From contig NZ_KI912270.1 in the NCBI RefSeq assembly GCF_000243415.2, positions 558,001 to 622,000 on the forward strand: 64,000 nt of DNA, given 5' to 3'. The DNA is from Mycolicibacterium tusciae JS617 (GTDB lineage Bacteria > Actinomycetota > Actinomycetes > Mycobacteriales > Mycobacteriaceae). Below are positions 1-8,783 of this stretch, piece by piece. Position 1 is the first letter of the stretch, and every line of letters begins with the position of its first letter. Position numbers and translations under genes: made by a program. The notes beneath the pieces are model-generated. The model searched no databases, was not told the origin of the DNA, and saw only the letters and a program-made list of their open reading frames with translations.

Positions 1-1604
1 ATCGAATCGGTAACTCCGTCGATGACCGCCAATGCATACCTGCGGCTCAAGAGTCCGTCGAATGCCGCCCGTTCCGCATCGGTCGTCGGCGGTTCCTCGG
101 GGTGGACATACACGAACTTTGTGGCGTCCTCGACCACTTCGGCGGGCACGCCGAGCAAGACCAACCGTTCCGCGACTGCCCCGGCCTCGTCCTCAAAGTC
201 GATGTAGAGCACATCCTCGCCCGCCAGCAGACGCTCCGCTGCGGCGCATTGAACCAGCCATGACTTGCCTGACTCGGACTCACCGTGCACGGAATGCGTC
301 TTGCCGGGATAGAACAGGCTCGCGCCGTCAGAACGCTTGAGAATTGTTGGCGGCGTGGCACCGACGCCGCGGCGGGCATCACCGACGTTCACCGGGGCCC
401 ACGACGGCGAGCCATCCGCCTCCAACTCGGCTTCGGCTGCACGGTCCTCGTCGTCTAGCCGGTTAGCCCACCCATCGACATCACACTTGCTCGTGTCCAC
501 CGCGCATCGGTCGTCCGGTACGCCCAGCGGCTGGCCGTCCTCGTTCACATAGCGCGGCTGGATCTTGCTGAGCGCGCCGGTGATGCTGCGACCCATCTCT
601 GAGTTCAGCGTTTCCGGGCTGTCGCGCTTGGCTAGTGCGTCGGCCCACCCTGCCCCGCCGATAGCTTTCAGCGCGGCATGCAGACCAGAGTGCCCCTCGG
701 CGGCCAAGCAAAATACCCGCCACTGGGCATCCCGCAGCACATCGTGGCTACTCGTGCTGGCCTCAATCTCGGCTACCCACTTGTCCACGGCGCGCTGCAT
801 CTCTCGGCACATGTCAGCGCCGAACCCAGGGCGGCCACCCAACCACTCCATGAGTTGGTCGTCGGTGAGGTCGCTAATGGGGTCGTCGCTCTCCAGCTGC
901 CCGCCGCGACTCAAGTAGGCGAACCAATCCTCTGGCAGAACTACTATGTCGTCACTGCTGCCTACGTCCGGTATGCCGTCGAAGAACTCAATGTCATCGA
1001 GTTCGGTATTTGCGTCGCCCCAGCCCCATTCGTACGCCGCACCATCCGCGTCAGGGTTGGTGCTCGGGTGGACGACCATGAACCTGTGCCGCTTCTGGAT
1101 GATCTCAATGCTCGGGCTAGCTTTGCCCTTGAACCGATAGCCCTTGGGTACCAAAAACACCCGTATGCCGGTACGGTGTTCGCCCCAGCCATCCCACCGT
1201 GCCGTGCTCGTTCCGGTGGCGGGTAGTGCACCGTGCTTGGCTTCCAAATCCTTCAGTTCCGCGCGGCCTGTCTTCTCGCCGTAGTCGTCAACGTCGATGC
1301 CAATAGCTTCCCAGCCGTCTACGTTGTTGCCGGCATAAATCTGCGGTAGTTTGCGGCCCTTGAGGAACTCAGGCGGTACTTCGGCCAAGCGCAGGCCAAT
1401 ATTGCTGTGGGCGTCGGTTCTTCGCCACGTTGATACTTGTTTGTCATCGGGATGGCGCCGCCCACTACCGGTGAAACCTTTTGGGGGTGGATGCTTTTCA
1501 CCAGGCGGAAGGGGCAGGGTACCTAGCCAACCGGCTTCGCGGTACTGCCTAGCCGCGCTGCCGAATGGCCCTAGCGGGCGGGCGCCTTTCGCGGGTATAC
1601 TCAC
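1..1604 (-). CDS. Primase-polymerase / RepA-like AAA ATPase (partial)
   Basis: The frame is open from a GTG at 1604 to the window edge (at least 534 codons), so the C-terminus is missing. The N-terminal part has the look of bifunctional primase-polymerases of phages and integrative elements: a GIDVDDYG stretch near residue 100 and EIIQKRHRF near 170. A Walker A motif (HGESESGKSW, about residue 441) and a Walker B-like ALAVIDGVTD at the end of the visible part mark a RepA/RecA-type helicase ATPase. It is probably the replication protein of the integrated element and is the last visible gene of a leftward operon. The GTG start rests on the frame and a purine-rich AAGAAAGAA upstream, so it could be wrong. 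Family assignment is by motif only. Confidence 0.75.
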   Translation of the reverse strand, partial: MSIPAKGARPLGPFGSAARQYREAGWLGTLPLPPGEKHPPPKGFTGSGRRHPDDKQVSTWRRTDAHSNIGLRLAEVPPEFLKGRKLPQIYAGNNVDGWEAIGIDVDDYGEKTGRAELKDLEAKHGALPATGTSTARWDGWGEHRTGIRVFLVPKGYRFKGKASPSIEIIQKRHRFMVVHPSTNPDADGAAYEWGWGDANTELDDIEFFDGIPDVGSSDDIVVLPEDWFAYLSRGGQLESDDPISDLTDDQLMEWLGGRPGFGADMCREMQRAVDKWVAEIEASTSSHDVLRDAQWRVFCLAAEGHSGLHAALKAIGGAGWADALAKRDSPETLNSEMGRSITGALSKIQPRYVNEDGQPLGVPDDRCAVDTSKCDVDGWANRLDDEDRAAEAELEADGSPSWAPVNVGDARRGVGATPPTILKRSDGASLFYPGKTHSVHGESESGKSWLVQCAAAERLLAGEDVLYIDFEDEAGAVAERLVLLGVPAEVVEDATKFVYVHPEEPPTTDAERAAFDGLLSRRYALAVIDGVTDS

Positions 1605-1644
1605 TACAGATTCTTTCTTGTTGAAGCAGGTTTGGGGTCTACGG

Positions 1645-1689
1645 TCATCCCGGTTCGCGCGCCCGCCAAGGTAAGTGAAACCGGGATGA
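1645..1689. repeat. 11-bp perfect inverted repeat upstream of the primase-like gene
   Basis: The arms TCATCCCGGTT (1645-1655) and AACCGGGATGA (1679-1689) are perfect complements separated by 23 bp. They lie in the 124-bp gap between the HTH gene and the replication gene. They could be an operator, a replication-protein binding site or an RNA hairpin; the sequence does not decide. Confidence 0.5.
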
Positions 1690-1728
1690 ATCATGTTTAC
1701 GACTGGATCCCTGCAGATTTGGCGCCGC

Positions 1729-1965
1729 TCACTTCGCGCCAGCGAATGTCACGAGCGATTCAAACCACTCGTCAATCAGCGCAGGGGTTGTGTATCGCTT
1801 TTTGCCCACTTGGTAGAACTTTAATTGCCCACGGCGAAGCGCATTCTCGATTGCGCGCGGGGCTACATCAAAATCGGGGTACTGAGATTCGACGTAATCT
1901 TTGATTTCGTCGGTGTAATTAAGTCGGCAGCGGATGCCGCGCCGTCGATCGGCGTTGTGGTCCAC
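1729..1965 (-). CDS. Small helix-turn-helix / excisionase-like protein
   Basis: This 78-aa protein begins at a GTG with a GGAGGA ribosome-binding site 6 nt upstream. The middle and C-terminal part (ENALRRGQLKFYQVGKKRYT, then PALIDEWFES) has the order seen in small MerR-like HTH and excisionase proteins: a recognition helix, a basic wing, and a trailing helix. It probably binds element DNA as an excisionase or repressor. It sits just upstream of the replication gene and is preceded by a 6-codon open frame with its own strong ribosome-binding site. The fold is inferred from pattern; no specific target is visible. Confidence 0.6.
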   Translation of the reverse strand: MDHNADRRRGIRCRLNYTDEIKDYVESQYPDFDVAPRAIENALRRGQLKFYQVGKKRYTTPALIDEWFESLVTFAGAK

Positions 1966-1979
1966 GGATTCCTCCAGGG

Positions 1980-2000
1980 TCAGGGGTCTCCGGTGCTCAC
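1980..2000 (-). promoter_or_regulatory. Six-codon upstream open frame with strong RBS
   Basis: A GTG at 2000 follows AAGGAGG at the usual distance and opens a frame encoding MSTGDP before a TGA. The TGA lies 15 nt before the GTG of the HTH gene, whose own GGAGGA falls in the gap. The arrangement looks like a leader peptide that couples translation to the HTH gene. A chance frame is also possible. Confidence 0.3.
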
Positions 2001-2127
2001 GGCACAGCCTCCTTGGTCGTAATCTCTTGTGGGCGAACTAGTTACGTCTAACCGTACGCCACGCGCTCCGCGAAAGCCGAGAATACTTGTACGTGTTCCC
2101 GGCGAACGCGGAGCGGCGCAGCAGTTC

Positions 2128-2373
2128 TCACCACATGTAGTGCACTACAACCTCAACGCGGAACTCAGGCGGGTCATCAACATCGAATTCATCGGCGATG
2201 ATCGCCTGCGCGACCTTCATCGCCCTGTGCCCATACCGCAGCAGTTCCTCGTGCTTCACATGCATCGCGGTCATATGCAGAGCACCATCTGGGCCACGGT
2301 CCACCGTTATCGGCGCGGGTTGAAAACCCGGCAACTGTATAGCGGGCGCTGGCCGCTCATCCATCATCGTCAT
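2128..2373 (-). CDS. Small hypothetical protein of the integrated element
   Basis: An 81-aa acidic protein of unknown function with no signal peptide or membrane segment. Its ATG overlaps the stop of the 107-aa gene upstream (ATGA), so the two are translationally coupled. It belongs to the leftward operon that leads to the HTH and primase-like genes. Small coupled unknown genes of this kind are typical of phage early regions. Confidence 0.5.
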   Translation of the reverse strand: MTMMDERPAPAIQLPGFQPAPITVDRGPDGALHMTAMHVKHEELLRYGHRAMKVAQAIIADEFDVDDPPEFRVEVVVHYMW

Positions 2374-2693
2374 TTCGCGGCCTTCGCGTTTCCGTAGTTC
2401 TCCAACACAAACCGCGCGGTCCCCGACTGGTGTACCTCGTGTGCGGGCATCAGGTGCCGCACGAGGTCGAGCTCTGGCCCCGTGAAGGTGTGCGTTTTAC
2501 CGCCGCGCAGACACTCAGCCGCTTTGACGAGCACGCGTCGTGTTTCGACCTCCACATACCAGTCTTCATCGTCCATGTGGTCGGGCAACAAGATTGACCA
2601 GGCAAGGTCATATCTGTCGTCCACGTACGTCTCGTTGATCGACTCCGCCCATATCTCTGCGTACGTCGGTGGCAGATTTGTCGTTGTTGTCAT
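2370..2693 (-). CDS. Hypothetical phage-type protein
   Basis: A 107-aa protein, rich in acidic and aromatic residues in its first half (AEIWAESINETY, DDEDWYVEVETRR). I do not recognise the family. It overlaps its neighbours by 4 nt on each side, which supports the frame and a role in the element's early operon. No transmembrane segment or signal peptide is visible. Confidence 0.55.
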   Translation of the reverse strand: MTTTTNLPPTYAEIWAESINETYVDDRYDLAWSILLPDHMDDEDWYVEVETRRVLVKAAECLRGGKTHTFTGPELDLVRHLMPAHEVHQSGTARFVLENYGNAKAAK

Positions 2694-2875
2694 GCTGGCA
2701 CCTCAGCGATCTCACCGAGGCGGATGAGCCCCGTGCGTGCCGGAATAACGCTTAGCACGTTGCAATCGTCGCAGCACCGCGCTGTGTCGTCTGGGGTGTA
2801 GAACGGCCACGGGTTGTTACGTCCGATGGCACTCCCAGGCAGCGGTTCTCCGCACAGGCAGCAGTAGGTGTTCAT
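2690..2875 (-). CDS. Small zinc-ribbon-like protein
   Basis: A 61-aa protein starting MNTYCCLCGEPLPG. The pairs CCLC near the N-terminus and CCDDC about 30 residues later suggest a four-Cys zinc ribbon. I chose the ATG at 2875 because GGAAGG stands at the right distance; the frame is open further upstream to 2962 without a better ribosome-binding site. It overlaps the next gene by 4 nt and belongs to the leftward operon. Function unknown; a DNA- or protein-binding accessory role is plausible. Confidence 0.55.
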   Translation of the reverse strand: MNTYCCLCGEPLPGSAIGRNNPWPFYTPDDTARCCDDCNVLSVIPARTGLIRLGEIAEVPA

Positions 2876-3137
2876 ATCAGTTTTCCTTCCGTCGATGCCG
2901 CAGACCTCCTGCGGCGCACGGCACCAGCGCACCAGATATGCACTGCGCGTGCATCTGTACAAACCACGTGTTCGTGTAAACCAGCCCGCGCTCAGTTGCC
3001 CTCAGATGAGTTGCGCATTTTTCGCCAATATGGGGATACCCGGCGTTTTTTGACTTTGCTCAGTAACTTCTCAGGCACTTCTCAGCATGCCGGTCCACAT
3101 GCCCCGGCTCGTCGTCGGCCCGAGTCCTCGGGATCGC

Positions 3138-3407
3138 CTACGGGCCAGGCGGGGTGTCAGGCGTGTGGCCCTCGCACCACTTCGGGTGAGCTCGGCGGAA
3201 CGACTCAAGCAGCGCCTCGATGCATGACTCGCAGATGCTCAGGACGTAGATGTGTTGCCCTAGTGCAACGGGGACCAGCCGCTTGTTGCCAGCAAAAGGG
3301 TTCTCACAACCATTCGGCAAACGCATGTCGCAGGGCGCAAACGTGCAGTCGCGCTTGGCGTCCTTCATGAATGTCTCAAAGTCATAACCAGGCCCGAAAT
3401 CGGGCAT
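3138..3407 (-). CDS. Cys-containing hypothetical protein
   Basis: An 89-aa protein with five or six cysteines (DCTFAPCDM, NGCENPF, SICESCIEAL), suggesting a metal-binding fold. I do not recognise the family. It lies between the IS1081-like element and the zinc-ribbon gene. A 262-bp stretch without a clear gene separates it from the next start at 2875. It is probably part of the same leftward element operon, now cut off from its upstream promoter by the IS insertion at 3493. Confidence 0.45.
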   Translation of the reverse strand: MPDFGPGYDFETFMKDAKRDCTFAPCDMRLPNGCENPFAGNKRLVPVALGQHIYVLSICESCIEALLESFRRAHPKWCEGHTPDTPPGP

Positions 3408-4685
3408 GTCTAGGGTTGCGTCCAGCAGAGTGGTGTACGAGTCGGACCTGATCAGCGGTACCGGCGTGTCGTAGCCGGATGAATGAAGGTCATCGCGTGA
3501 TTCTTCGAGAGACCCGCGAAAGTCACTCGAGCAAAGGAATCAACGCGATGACCACTGCCCACGATATCGACCTGCCCACCGTGCTGGCTGAACGACTCAC
3601 CAACACCCACCCCGACGTGCTGCGCGAGTTGTTGGCCACGTTCATCCACACCCTGATGGGCGCAGAAGCCGACGCGCTGTGCGGTGCGGGATACGGCGAG
3701 CGCAGCACCGAGCGCACCAACCAGCGCAACGGCTACCGTCATCGTCAGTTCGACACTCGGGCAGGCACACTGGATCTCGCGATTCCGAAGTTGCGGCAGG
3801 GCTCGTACTTCCCGGACTGGCTGCTGGAACGTCGCAAACGCGCCGAGCGCGCGCTGACCACGGTGGTGGCGACCTGCTACCTGCTCGGGGTGTCGACGCG
3901 GCGGATGGACAAACTCGTCGAGACCCTGGGGATCACGTCGTTGTCGAAGTCGCAGGTGTCGGTGATGGCCAAAGAGCTCGACGTCGCCGTGGAGGCGTTT
4001 CGTACCCGGCCGCTGGATGCCGGCCCGTACACGTTCGTGGCCGCTGACGCCCTGGTGCTCAAGGTCCGCGAGGGCGGACGTGTGGTCAACGTGCACGCCT
4101 TGATCGCGGTCGGCGTGAACGCCGAGGGCTACCGCGAGATCCTGGGCATCGACGTGTCCACCGCCGAGGACGGTGCGGGCTGGTTGGCGTTCTGGCGCTC
4201 GCTGACCGCCCGGGGCCTGTCCGGGGTCCGCCTGGTCACCAGCGACGCTCACGCGGGTCTGGTGGCCGCGATCGGCGCCACCCTGCCCGGGGCGGCCTGG
4301 CAGCGCTGCCGCACGCACTACACGACCAATCTGATGGCGATCACTCCGAAGGCGTCGTGGCCGTGGGTGCGCACCCTGCTGCATTCGGTGTTCGATCAAC
4401 CCGACGCGGGATCGGTTGCTGCTCAATATGATCGGATCATCGACGCGCTGTCTGACAAGCTACCCAAGGTTGCCGAGCATCTAGAGAACGCCCGCGCGGA
4501 CCTGCTGGCGTTTACTGCATTCCCCAAGCAGATCTGGCGCCAGATTTGGTCAAACAACCCCCAGGTTATCTGTAGTGCTGCGGTGAGCGTCTTTCATGTG
4601 GACCACGAAGTCTCGAAGTGGTCGGTTCTGCGTTCTGGATGTGGTTATCTCCAGCCGTCCATGAAGCAGAGCCTGGAGGATCGAT

Positions 4686-5795
4686 GTGCTTGTTGTGAAG
4701 GTGGTTTCACCGCTCTCGTCGCGTGAATCGTTCACCGTCCTCGGCGAGGACGGTGTGCCGGTGGCACCGGTGGAGCGGTATCTGAAGTATTTGACCGACA
4801 TAGAGCGGTCGCCGAACACGATCAAGGCCTATGCCCATGATCTGAAGGACTGGTTCACGTTCCTGGGCGGGTGCGGCCTGGACTGGCGGTCGGTGAGTCT
4901 GGAGGATATCGGCGCGTTCGTCGCCTGGCTGCGGCTGCCCACGGCGCTGCGGCAGGGCGCGATCGCCGTGCTGCCCTCGGTGGAGCATCACTGCGGCGAG
5001 TCAACGGTGAACCGGAAGCTGTCGGCGTTGGCGGCGTTCTATCTGCACGCCGTTCGCGACGGGATCGAGGTCGGCGAGCTGCTGACGACCTGGCAGATCG
5101 GAGGGTCGAGAGGCGGTTGGAAGCCGTTTCTGCACCACATCAGCAAGCACATGCCGCTACCCCGGCGAACAGTGTCGTTGAAGGCGCCGAAGAAGCTGCC
5201 GCGAGTGCTGATCCCCGGCGAGATCCAAACACTGCTGGACGCGTGTGACCGGTTGCGGGATCGGTTCCTGTTGGCGCTGCTCTATGACACCGGGATGCGC
5301 ATCGGTGAGGCGCTGGGGCTGCGTCACAGCGACATCGCCGCCGCTGATCGGCAGATCACAGTTTGTCGGCGTGACAACGACAACCGAGCCCGCGCCAAAT
5401 CGTTGACGGTCCGGACCGTTCCGGTGAGCGCGGAACTGATTCGGTTGTATGCCGATTACCTTCACGCTGAATACGGCGACCTCGACAGCGACTACGTTTT
5501 CGTCAACCTCTGGGGGCGGCCACACGGCCATCCGTTGACCTATAGCGCGGTCTACGACCTGGTCCGCCGTTTGCGCCGGCGCACGGACATCGACTTCGAC
5601 CCGCATTGGCTGCGCCACACCGCAGCGACCAGGATGCTGCGCGACGGGATCGGATTGGAGGTCGTGGCCAAGCTGCTCGGCCACGCCAATGTCACCGTCA
5701 CCGCCGCGACATACGGGCATCTGAACGTGGAGGACGCCCGCAAGGCGATGGAGCACGCGGGCTGGTTCATCGGAAAGGCCCAGGTGAACCTATGA
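4686..5795 (+). CDS. tnpA: Tn554-type tyrosine recombinase TnpA
   Basis: A 369-aa tyrosine recombinase starting at a GTG behind GGAGGATC. The N-terminal core-binding domain (SPNTIKAYAHDLKDWFTFL) is followed by the catalytic domain. Visible residues are Arg in TGMRIGEALGL (about 204), the HWLRHTAAT box (about 306), LLGHANV, and the Tyr nucleophile in TYGHLN (about 342). It would cut and rejoin the element ends together with TnpB and TnpC. Its stop overlaps the tnpB start by 4 nt. It appears intact. Confidence 0.88.
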   Translation: MLVVKVVSPLSSRESFTVLGEDGVPVAPVERYLKYLTDIERSPNTIKAYAHDLKDWFTFLGGCGLDWRSVSLEDIGAFVAWLRLPTALRQGAIAVLPSVEHHCGESTVNRKLSALAAFYLHAVRDGIEVGELLTTWQIGGSRGGWKPFLHHISKHMPLPRRTVSLKAPKKLPRVLIPGEIQTLLDACDRLRDRFLLALLYDTGMRIGEALGLRHSDIAAADRQITVCRRDNDNRARAKSLTVRTVPVSAELIRLYADYLHAEYGDLDSDYVFVNLWGRPHGHPLTYSAVYDLVRRLRRRTDIDFDPHWLRHTAATRMLRDGIGLEVVAKLLGHANVTVTAATYGHLNVEDARKAMEHAGWFIGKAQVNL

Positions 5796-8020
5796 CCGCC
5801 CTGGAGCCCAACTCAACGCCGGGCCTGCTGGGCCTGCTCATAGCCGGTGTTCGCGCCGAATTCCGCAGCGACGCATTGGAGTTCGCCTCGGACGACGCCG
5901 TATTCGGTGGAGGGTCCTGCCGCGTCACCGACTGCGGACGCAGCGCCCGTGGCCATGGCCTCTGTCAAGGTCACCACCAGCGATGGGCCAACGCGGGCCG
6001 CCCCGACCTCGAAGAGTTCACTGCCTCGACCGACCCGCGTTGGCGCAAACATCGCCCCAACCAGGCATGTCGGGTCGACGGCTGCGGTTACGGGTCGGCT
6101 CGCCGCGGATTGTGTCAGCTGCACGCGCAACGGTGGGAACGCGCCGGGCGGCCGCCCCTGACCTCGTGGTTACGTGATCCGCTGCCGGTGAAACAGCCCC
6201 GGCCCAGCGCGACCTGCCAGATCGGGCACTGCTCGTTATGGCCGCAAAAGGCCAAGTCGCCGCTATGCCATTCCCACACCAACACTTGGAAAGCGAACGA
6301 CCGCAACGATATCGACGAGTTCGTCGCAAGATTCGAATCCAACGACACACCGGCAAACGAGACGATTCAGCTCGGGATGCTCACGCCGCAGCTCAAACTG
6401 GAGATGCAGTACGTACTGCAGCAACGCCACGACGACCGACGCGGCAAGCTGACGCCGGCCGTTGTCGCCAGGGTGGTCCGACTACTGATAGACACCGCCA
6501 CCACCTCGCTGCTCGACTTCGACGCCGACCAATGGCGGCAACGCTCAGCCGTGCTACTCAACGACACGAGATCTCGCGGCTTGCTGCTCTATGCCCACCT
6601 CACCATGCTGGACTTGGCCGAGGCCGGAGGTTGGGAAGCCGAATACCCACGCGACGTCTGGCGGATGCACCGGCTCGGCTACGAAGGCCACTACACACTG
6701 CGGTTCGACCGCATCCCGCAACCCTGGCTCAGAGAGCCGGCCAAACGATGGATCCGGCTGCGCCTCTCACGCGGACTCAACCTCGAAGCAGGCGGTGGAC
6801 GCCCGCTGCTGGCCATCGCCCGATTCGGACGATTTCTCGCTGACGTCGACATCGACGACATCAGCCGGATCGACCGGGAACTGCTCGAACGCTACCTCGC
6901 GCACCTGAACCAGGAATACAGCCCACAGCGCCGAGGCGCCCACATCGGCCTGCTCAATGGATTCTTTGCCGCGATCCGCCAACATTGCTGGGCCACAGGA
7001 CTTCCCGACACTGCGATGTTCTTCGCCGAGGACCACCCCAAGCGCGGCGAACACCTGCCCAGAGCGTTGGCCGAACACGTCATGACCCAGCTCGAACACC
7101 ACGACAACCTCGACCAGTTCAACAACCCTGCCTATCGACTGATCACCGTCATCCTGATGCGTTGCGGGCTCCGGATCACCGACGCCCTGCGATTGCGCGG
7201 CGACTGCGTCACCACAGACGCCGACGGGGCACCCTATCTGCGCTACTTCAACCACAAGATGAAGCGGGACGCCCTTGTTCCGATCGCCCCAGACCTCGTC
7301 GACATGATCGGCCACCAACGCCGACTCGTCTCCGAACGCTGGCCCGGCGGCACTGGACTGCTGTTCCCGCGCCCCACCAAGAACATCGACGGCCAAGTCC
7401 CCCTGGGGATCCCGACCTACCGCGAGGCGATGCACCGATGGCTCGCAGCCTGCGACATCCGCGACGAGCACAACCGGCGGGTGCATTTGACGCCGCACCA
7501 GTGGCGCCACACGCTCGGCACCCGCCTGATCAACCGCGACGTTCCGCAAGAGGTCGTGCGCCACATCCTCGACCACGACTCACCGCAGATGACCGCCCAC
7601 TACGCTCGCCTGCACGACACCACCGTCCGCCGAGCCTGGGAAGCCGCCCGCAAAGTCGACAGCCACGGGCGTGAGGTCAACCTCGACCCAGACGGACCGA
7701 TGGCCGACGCCGCTTGGGCCAAACAACGCCTCGGTCGCGCCACCCAAGCCCTACCCAACGGCTACTGCGGTCTGCCCGTCCAACAGAGCTGCCCACACGC
7801 CAACGCCTGCCTGACTTGCCCCATGTTCCTCACCACCCAGGAATTCCTGCCGCAACATCGGACCCAACGCAAGCAGACACTGCAACTGATCACAGCAGCA
7901 GAAGCTCGCGGACACAAACGGCTGGCCGAGATGAACCGCCAGGTTTTGGGCAACCTCGACGCCATCATCACCTCGCTCGACACTCCCACCGATCCGACGG
8001 CAGCCGAACATGCGAGCTGA
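5792..8020 (+). CDS. tnpB: Tn554-type tyrosine recombinase TnpB with Cys/His-rich N-terminus
   Basis: A 742-aa protein; the ATG at 5792 overlaps the tnpA stop. Residues about 40-150 hold three Cys/His-rich repeats (CRVTDCG..LCQGHHQRW, CRVDGCG..LCQLHAQRW, CQIGHC..LCHSH) that could bind zinc. A central core-binding region leads to a catalytic domain with RCGLRITDALRL (about 456), HQWRHTLGTR (about 569) and HYARLHD with the Tyr (about 603). A Cys-rich tail (GYCGLP, SCPHANACLTCPMF) is usual for TnpB. It is the second recombinase of the three-gene module and appears intact. Confidence 0.87.
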   Translation: MTALEPNSTPGLLGLLIAGVRAEFRSDALEFASDDAVFGGGSCRVTDCGRSARGHGLCQGHHQRWANAGRPDLEEFTASTDPRWRKHRPNQACRVDGCGYGSARRGLCQLHAQRWERAGRPPLTSWLRDPLPVKQPRPSATCQIGHCSLWPQKAKSPLCHSHTNTWKANDRNDIDEFVARFESNDTPANETIQLGMLTPQLKLEMQYVLQQRHDDRRGKLTPAVVARVVRLLIDTATTSLLDFDADQWRQRSAVLLNDTRSRGLLLYAHLTMLDLAEAGGWEAEYPRDVWRMHRLGYEGHYTLRFDRIPQPWLREPAKRWIRLRLSRGLNLEAGGGRPLLAIARFGRFLADVDIDDISRIDRELLERYLAHLNQEYSPQRRGAHIGLLNGFFAAIRQHCWATGLPDTAMFFAEDHPKRGEHLPRALAEHVMTQLEHHDNLDQFNNPAYRLITVILMRCGLRITDALRLRGDCVTTDADGAPYLRYFNHKMKRDALVPIAPDLVDMIGHQRRLVSERWPGGTGLLFPRPTKNIDGQVPLGIPTYREAMHRWLAACDIRDEHNRRVHLTPHQWRHTLGTRLINRDVPQEVVRHILDHDSPQMTAHYARLHDTTVRRAWEAARKVDSHGREVNLDPDGPMADAAWAKQRLGRATQALPNGYCGLPVQQSCPHANACLTCPMFLTTQEFLPQHRTQRKQTLQLITAAEARGHKRLAEMNRQVLGNLDAIITSLDTPTDPTAAEHAS

Positions 8021-8438
8021 CAACAGCATTCACATCGTCACCGCAGCCAAGCAGCGTCACGAGCTCACCCGCGCAAAAGCTATCGCCGCCTTGCACGAAC
8101 TCGACCGCGCCGGAACCAAGATCAGCTTCGAAGCCGTCGCCGAACACGCCGGTGTCTCCCGGTCCTGGCTCTACACCCAGCCCGACCTCAAAGACGAGAT
8201 CAACCGCATCCGTGCGCTACGCCGCCCGCAACACGACCAGGCTCCGCCAGCCCGGCAACGCGCCAGGGAAGACTCCCTGCGCCAGCGCCTCGACGTCGCA
8301 CTTCGCCGCAACCGTGAACTCGCCGAACAGAATCAGCGACTGCGCCACCAACTCGCCCATGCTCTCGGACAAGCCCGCGACGACACCCACAAGCGACCCG
8401 CCCGAGATCGCGATTCGATAACAATCGACCCCTGCTGA
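8010..8438 (+). CDS. tnpC: TnpC-like accessory protein (DUF6262 type)
   Basis: A 142-aa protein overlapping the end of tnpB by 11 nt. The N-terminal half resembles a short HTH region ([19 protein letters not shown]), followed by a basic coiled coil ([20 protein letters not shown]). This is the architecture of Tn554 TnpC, which helps determine orientation and efficiency of integration. Basic residues throughout suggest DNA binding. It is followed by 85 bp of non-coding sequence and the right inverted repeat. Confidence 0.75.
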   Translation: MRADNSIHIVTAAKQRHELTRAKAIAALHELDRAGTKISFEAVAEHAGVSRSWLYTQPDLKDEINRIRALRRPQHDQAPPARQRAREDSLRQRLDVALRRNRELAEQNQRLRHQLAHALGQARDDTHKRPARDRDSITIDPC

Positions 8439-8783
8439 CTGGGCGACAACCGAGCGCCAAGAGCACGTCGCGGACACCGTCCACACCGCAAACCAGCAGG
8501 TCACAACCCTGCCCGACCGCCGGACTACAGATAACCCAGGAACGGCTCAACAAGGAGATCCGCCGCCGCACCGACGTCGTCGGCATCTTCCCTGACCGCA
8601 ACGCGCTGATCCGTCTCGTCGGGGCCGTCCTGGCCGAACAGCACGACGAATGGGCCGAATCCCGGCGCTACCTCGGCCTCGACGTCCTCAGCAAATCCCG
8701 AGCCGATCAGAGCTCACCGACCGAACAGGAGGCCACCCCCGCGGCACTGACCGCCTGAACCATCACATCGAAGAATCACACGA

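Larger units (their letters stand above)
4565..8535 (+). mobile_element. Tn554-like element (tnpA-tnpB-tnpC) inserted in the IS256 transposase
   Basis: The ends are perfect 12-bp inverted repeats, GTTATCTGTAGT (4565-4576) and ACTACAGATAAC (8524-8535). CCAG occurs outside both ends (4561-4564 and 8536-8539). This is either a target duplication or the recombination core. The element is 3971 bp and contains only the three recombinase-type genes, overlapping in tnpA-B-C order, as in the Tn554 family. No passenger gene is present. Removing it restores the IS256 transposase frame exactly, which fixes the borders. Confidence 0.85.
3548..8758 (+). pseudogene. IS1081-like transposase split before its catalytic Glu codon
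   Basis: The first part (3548-4564, 339 codons) begins MTTAHDIDLPTVLAERL after AAAGGA. It closely follows the IS1081 pattern as I know it, for example MGAEADALCGAG and IPKLRQGSYFPDWLL. The second part (8540-8758) begins [20 protein letters not shown] and ends at TGA. Joined after removing 4565-8539, the gene is 410-411 aa, the family's normal size. The catalytic Asp residues are in VAADAL and TSDAHAG. The third residue, Glu of the NNPQ-ER motif, is the first codon after the insertion, so the truncated product cannot be active. Confidence 0.9.
3493..8783 (+). mobile_element. IS1081-like IS256-family element, interrupted by a Tn554-like element
   Basis: The ends are 16-bp inverted repeats matching at 15 of 16 positions: left TCGCGTGATTCTTCGA (3493-3508), right TCGAAGAATCACACGA (8768-8783). 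Without the nested 3971-bp element and one CCAG copy the IS is about 1316 bp, normal for this family. No 8-bp target duplication is visible. The flanks still rejoin in frame: the leftward gene truncated at 8784 continues at 3492 and reaches a stop at 3452. The element sits in the operon of the older integrated element. Confidence 0.85.

Noticed and set aside
3452..4426. 324-codon minus-strand frame across the IS1081-like transposase.
   Set aside because: It is a shadow of the transposase; only its last dozen codons (TFIHPATTRRYR) are real, as the end of the gene cut by the IS.
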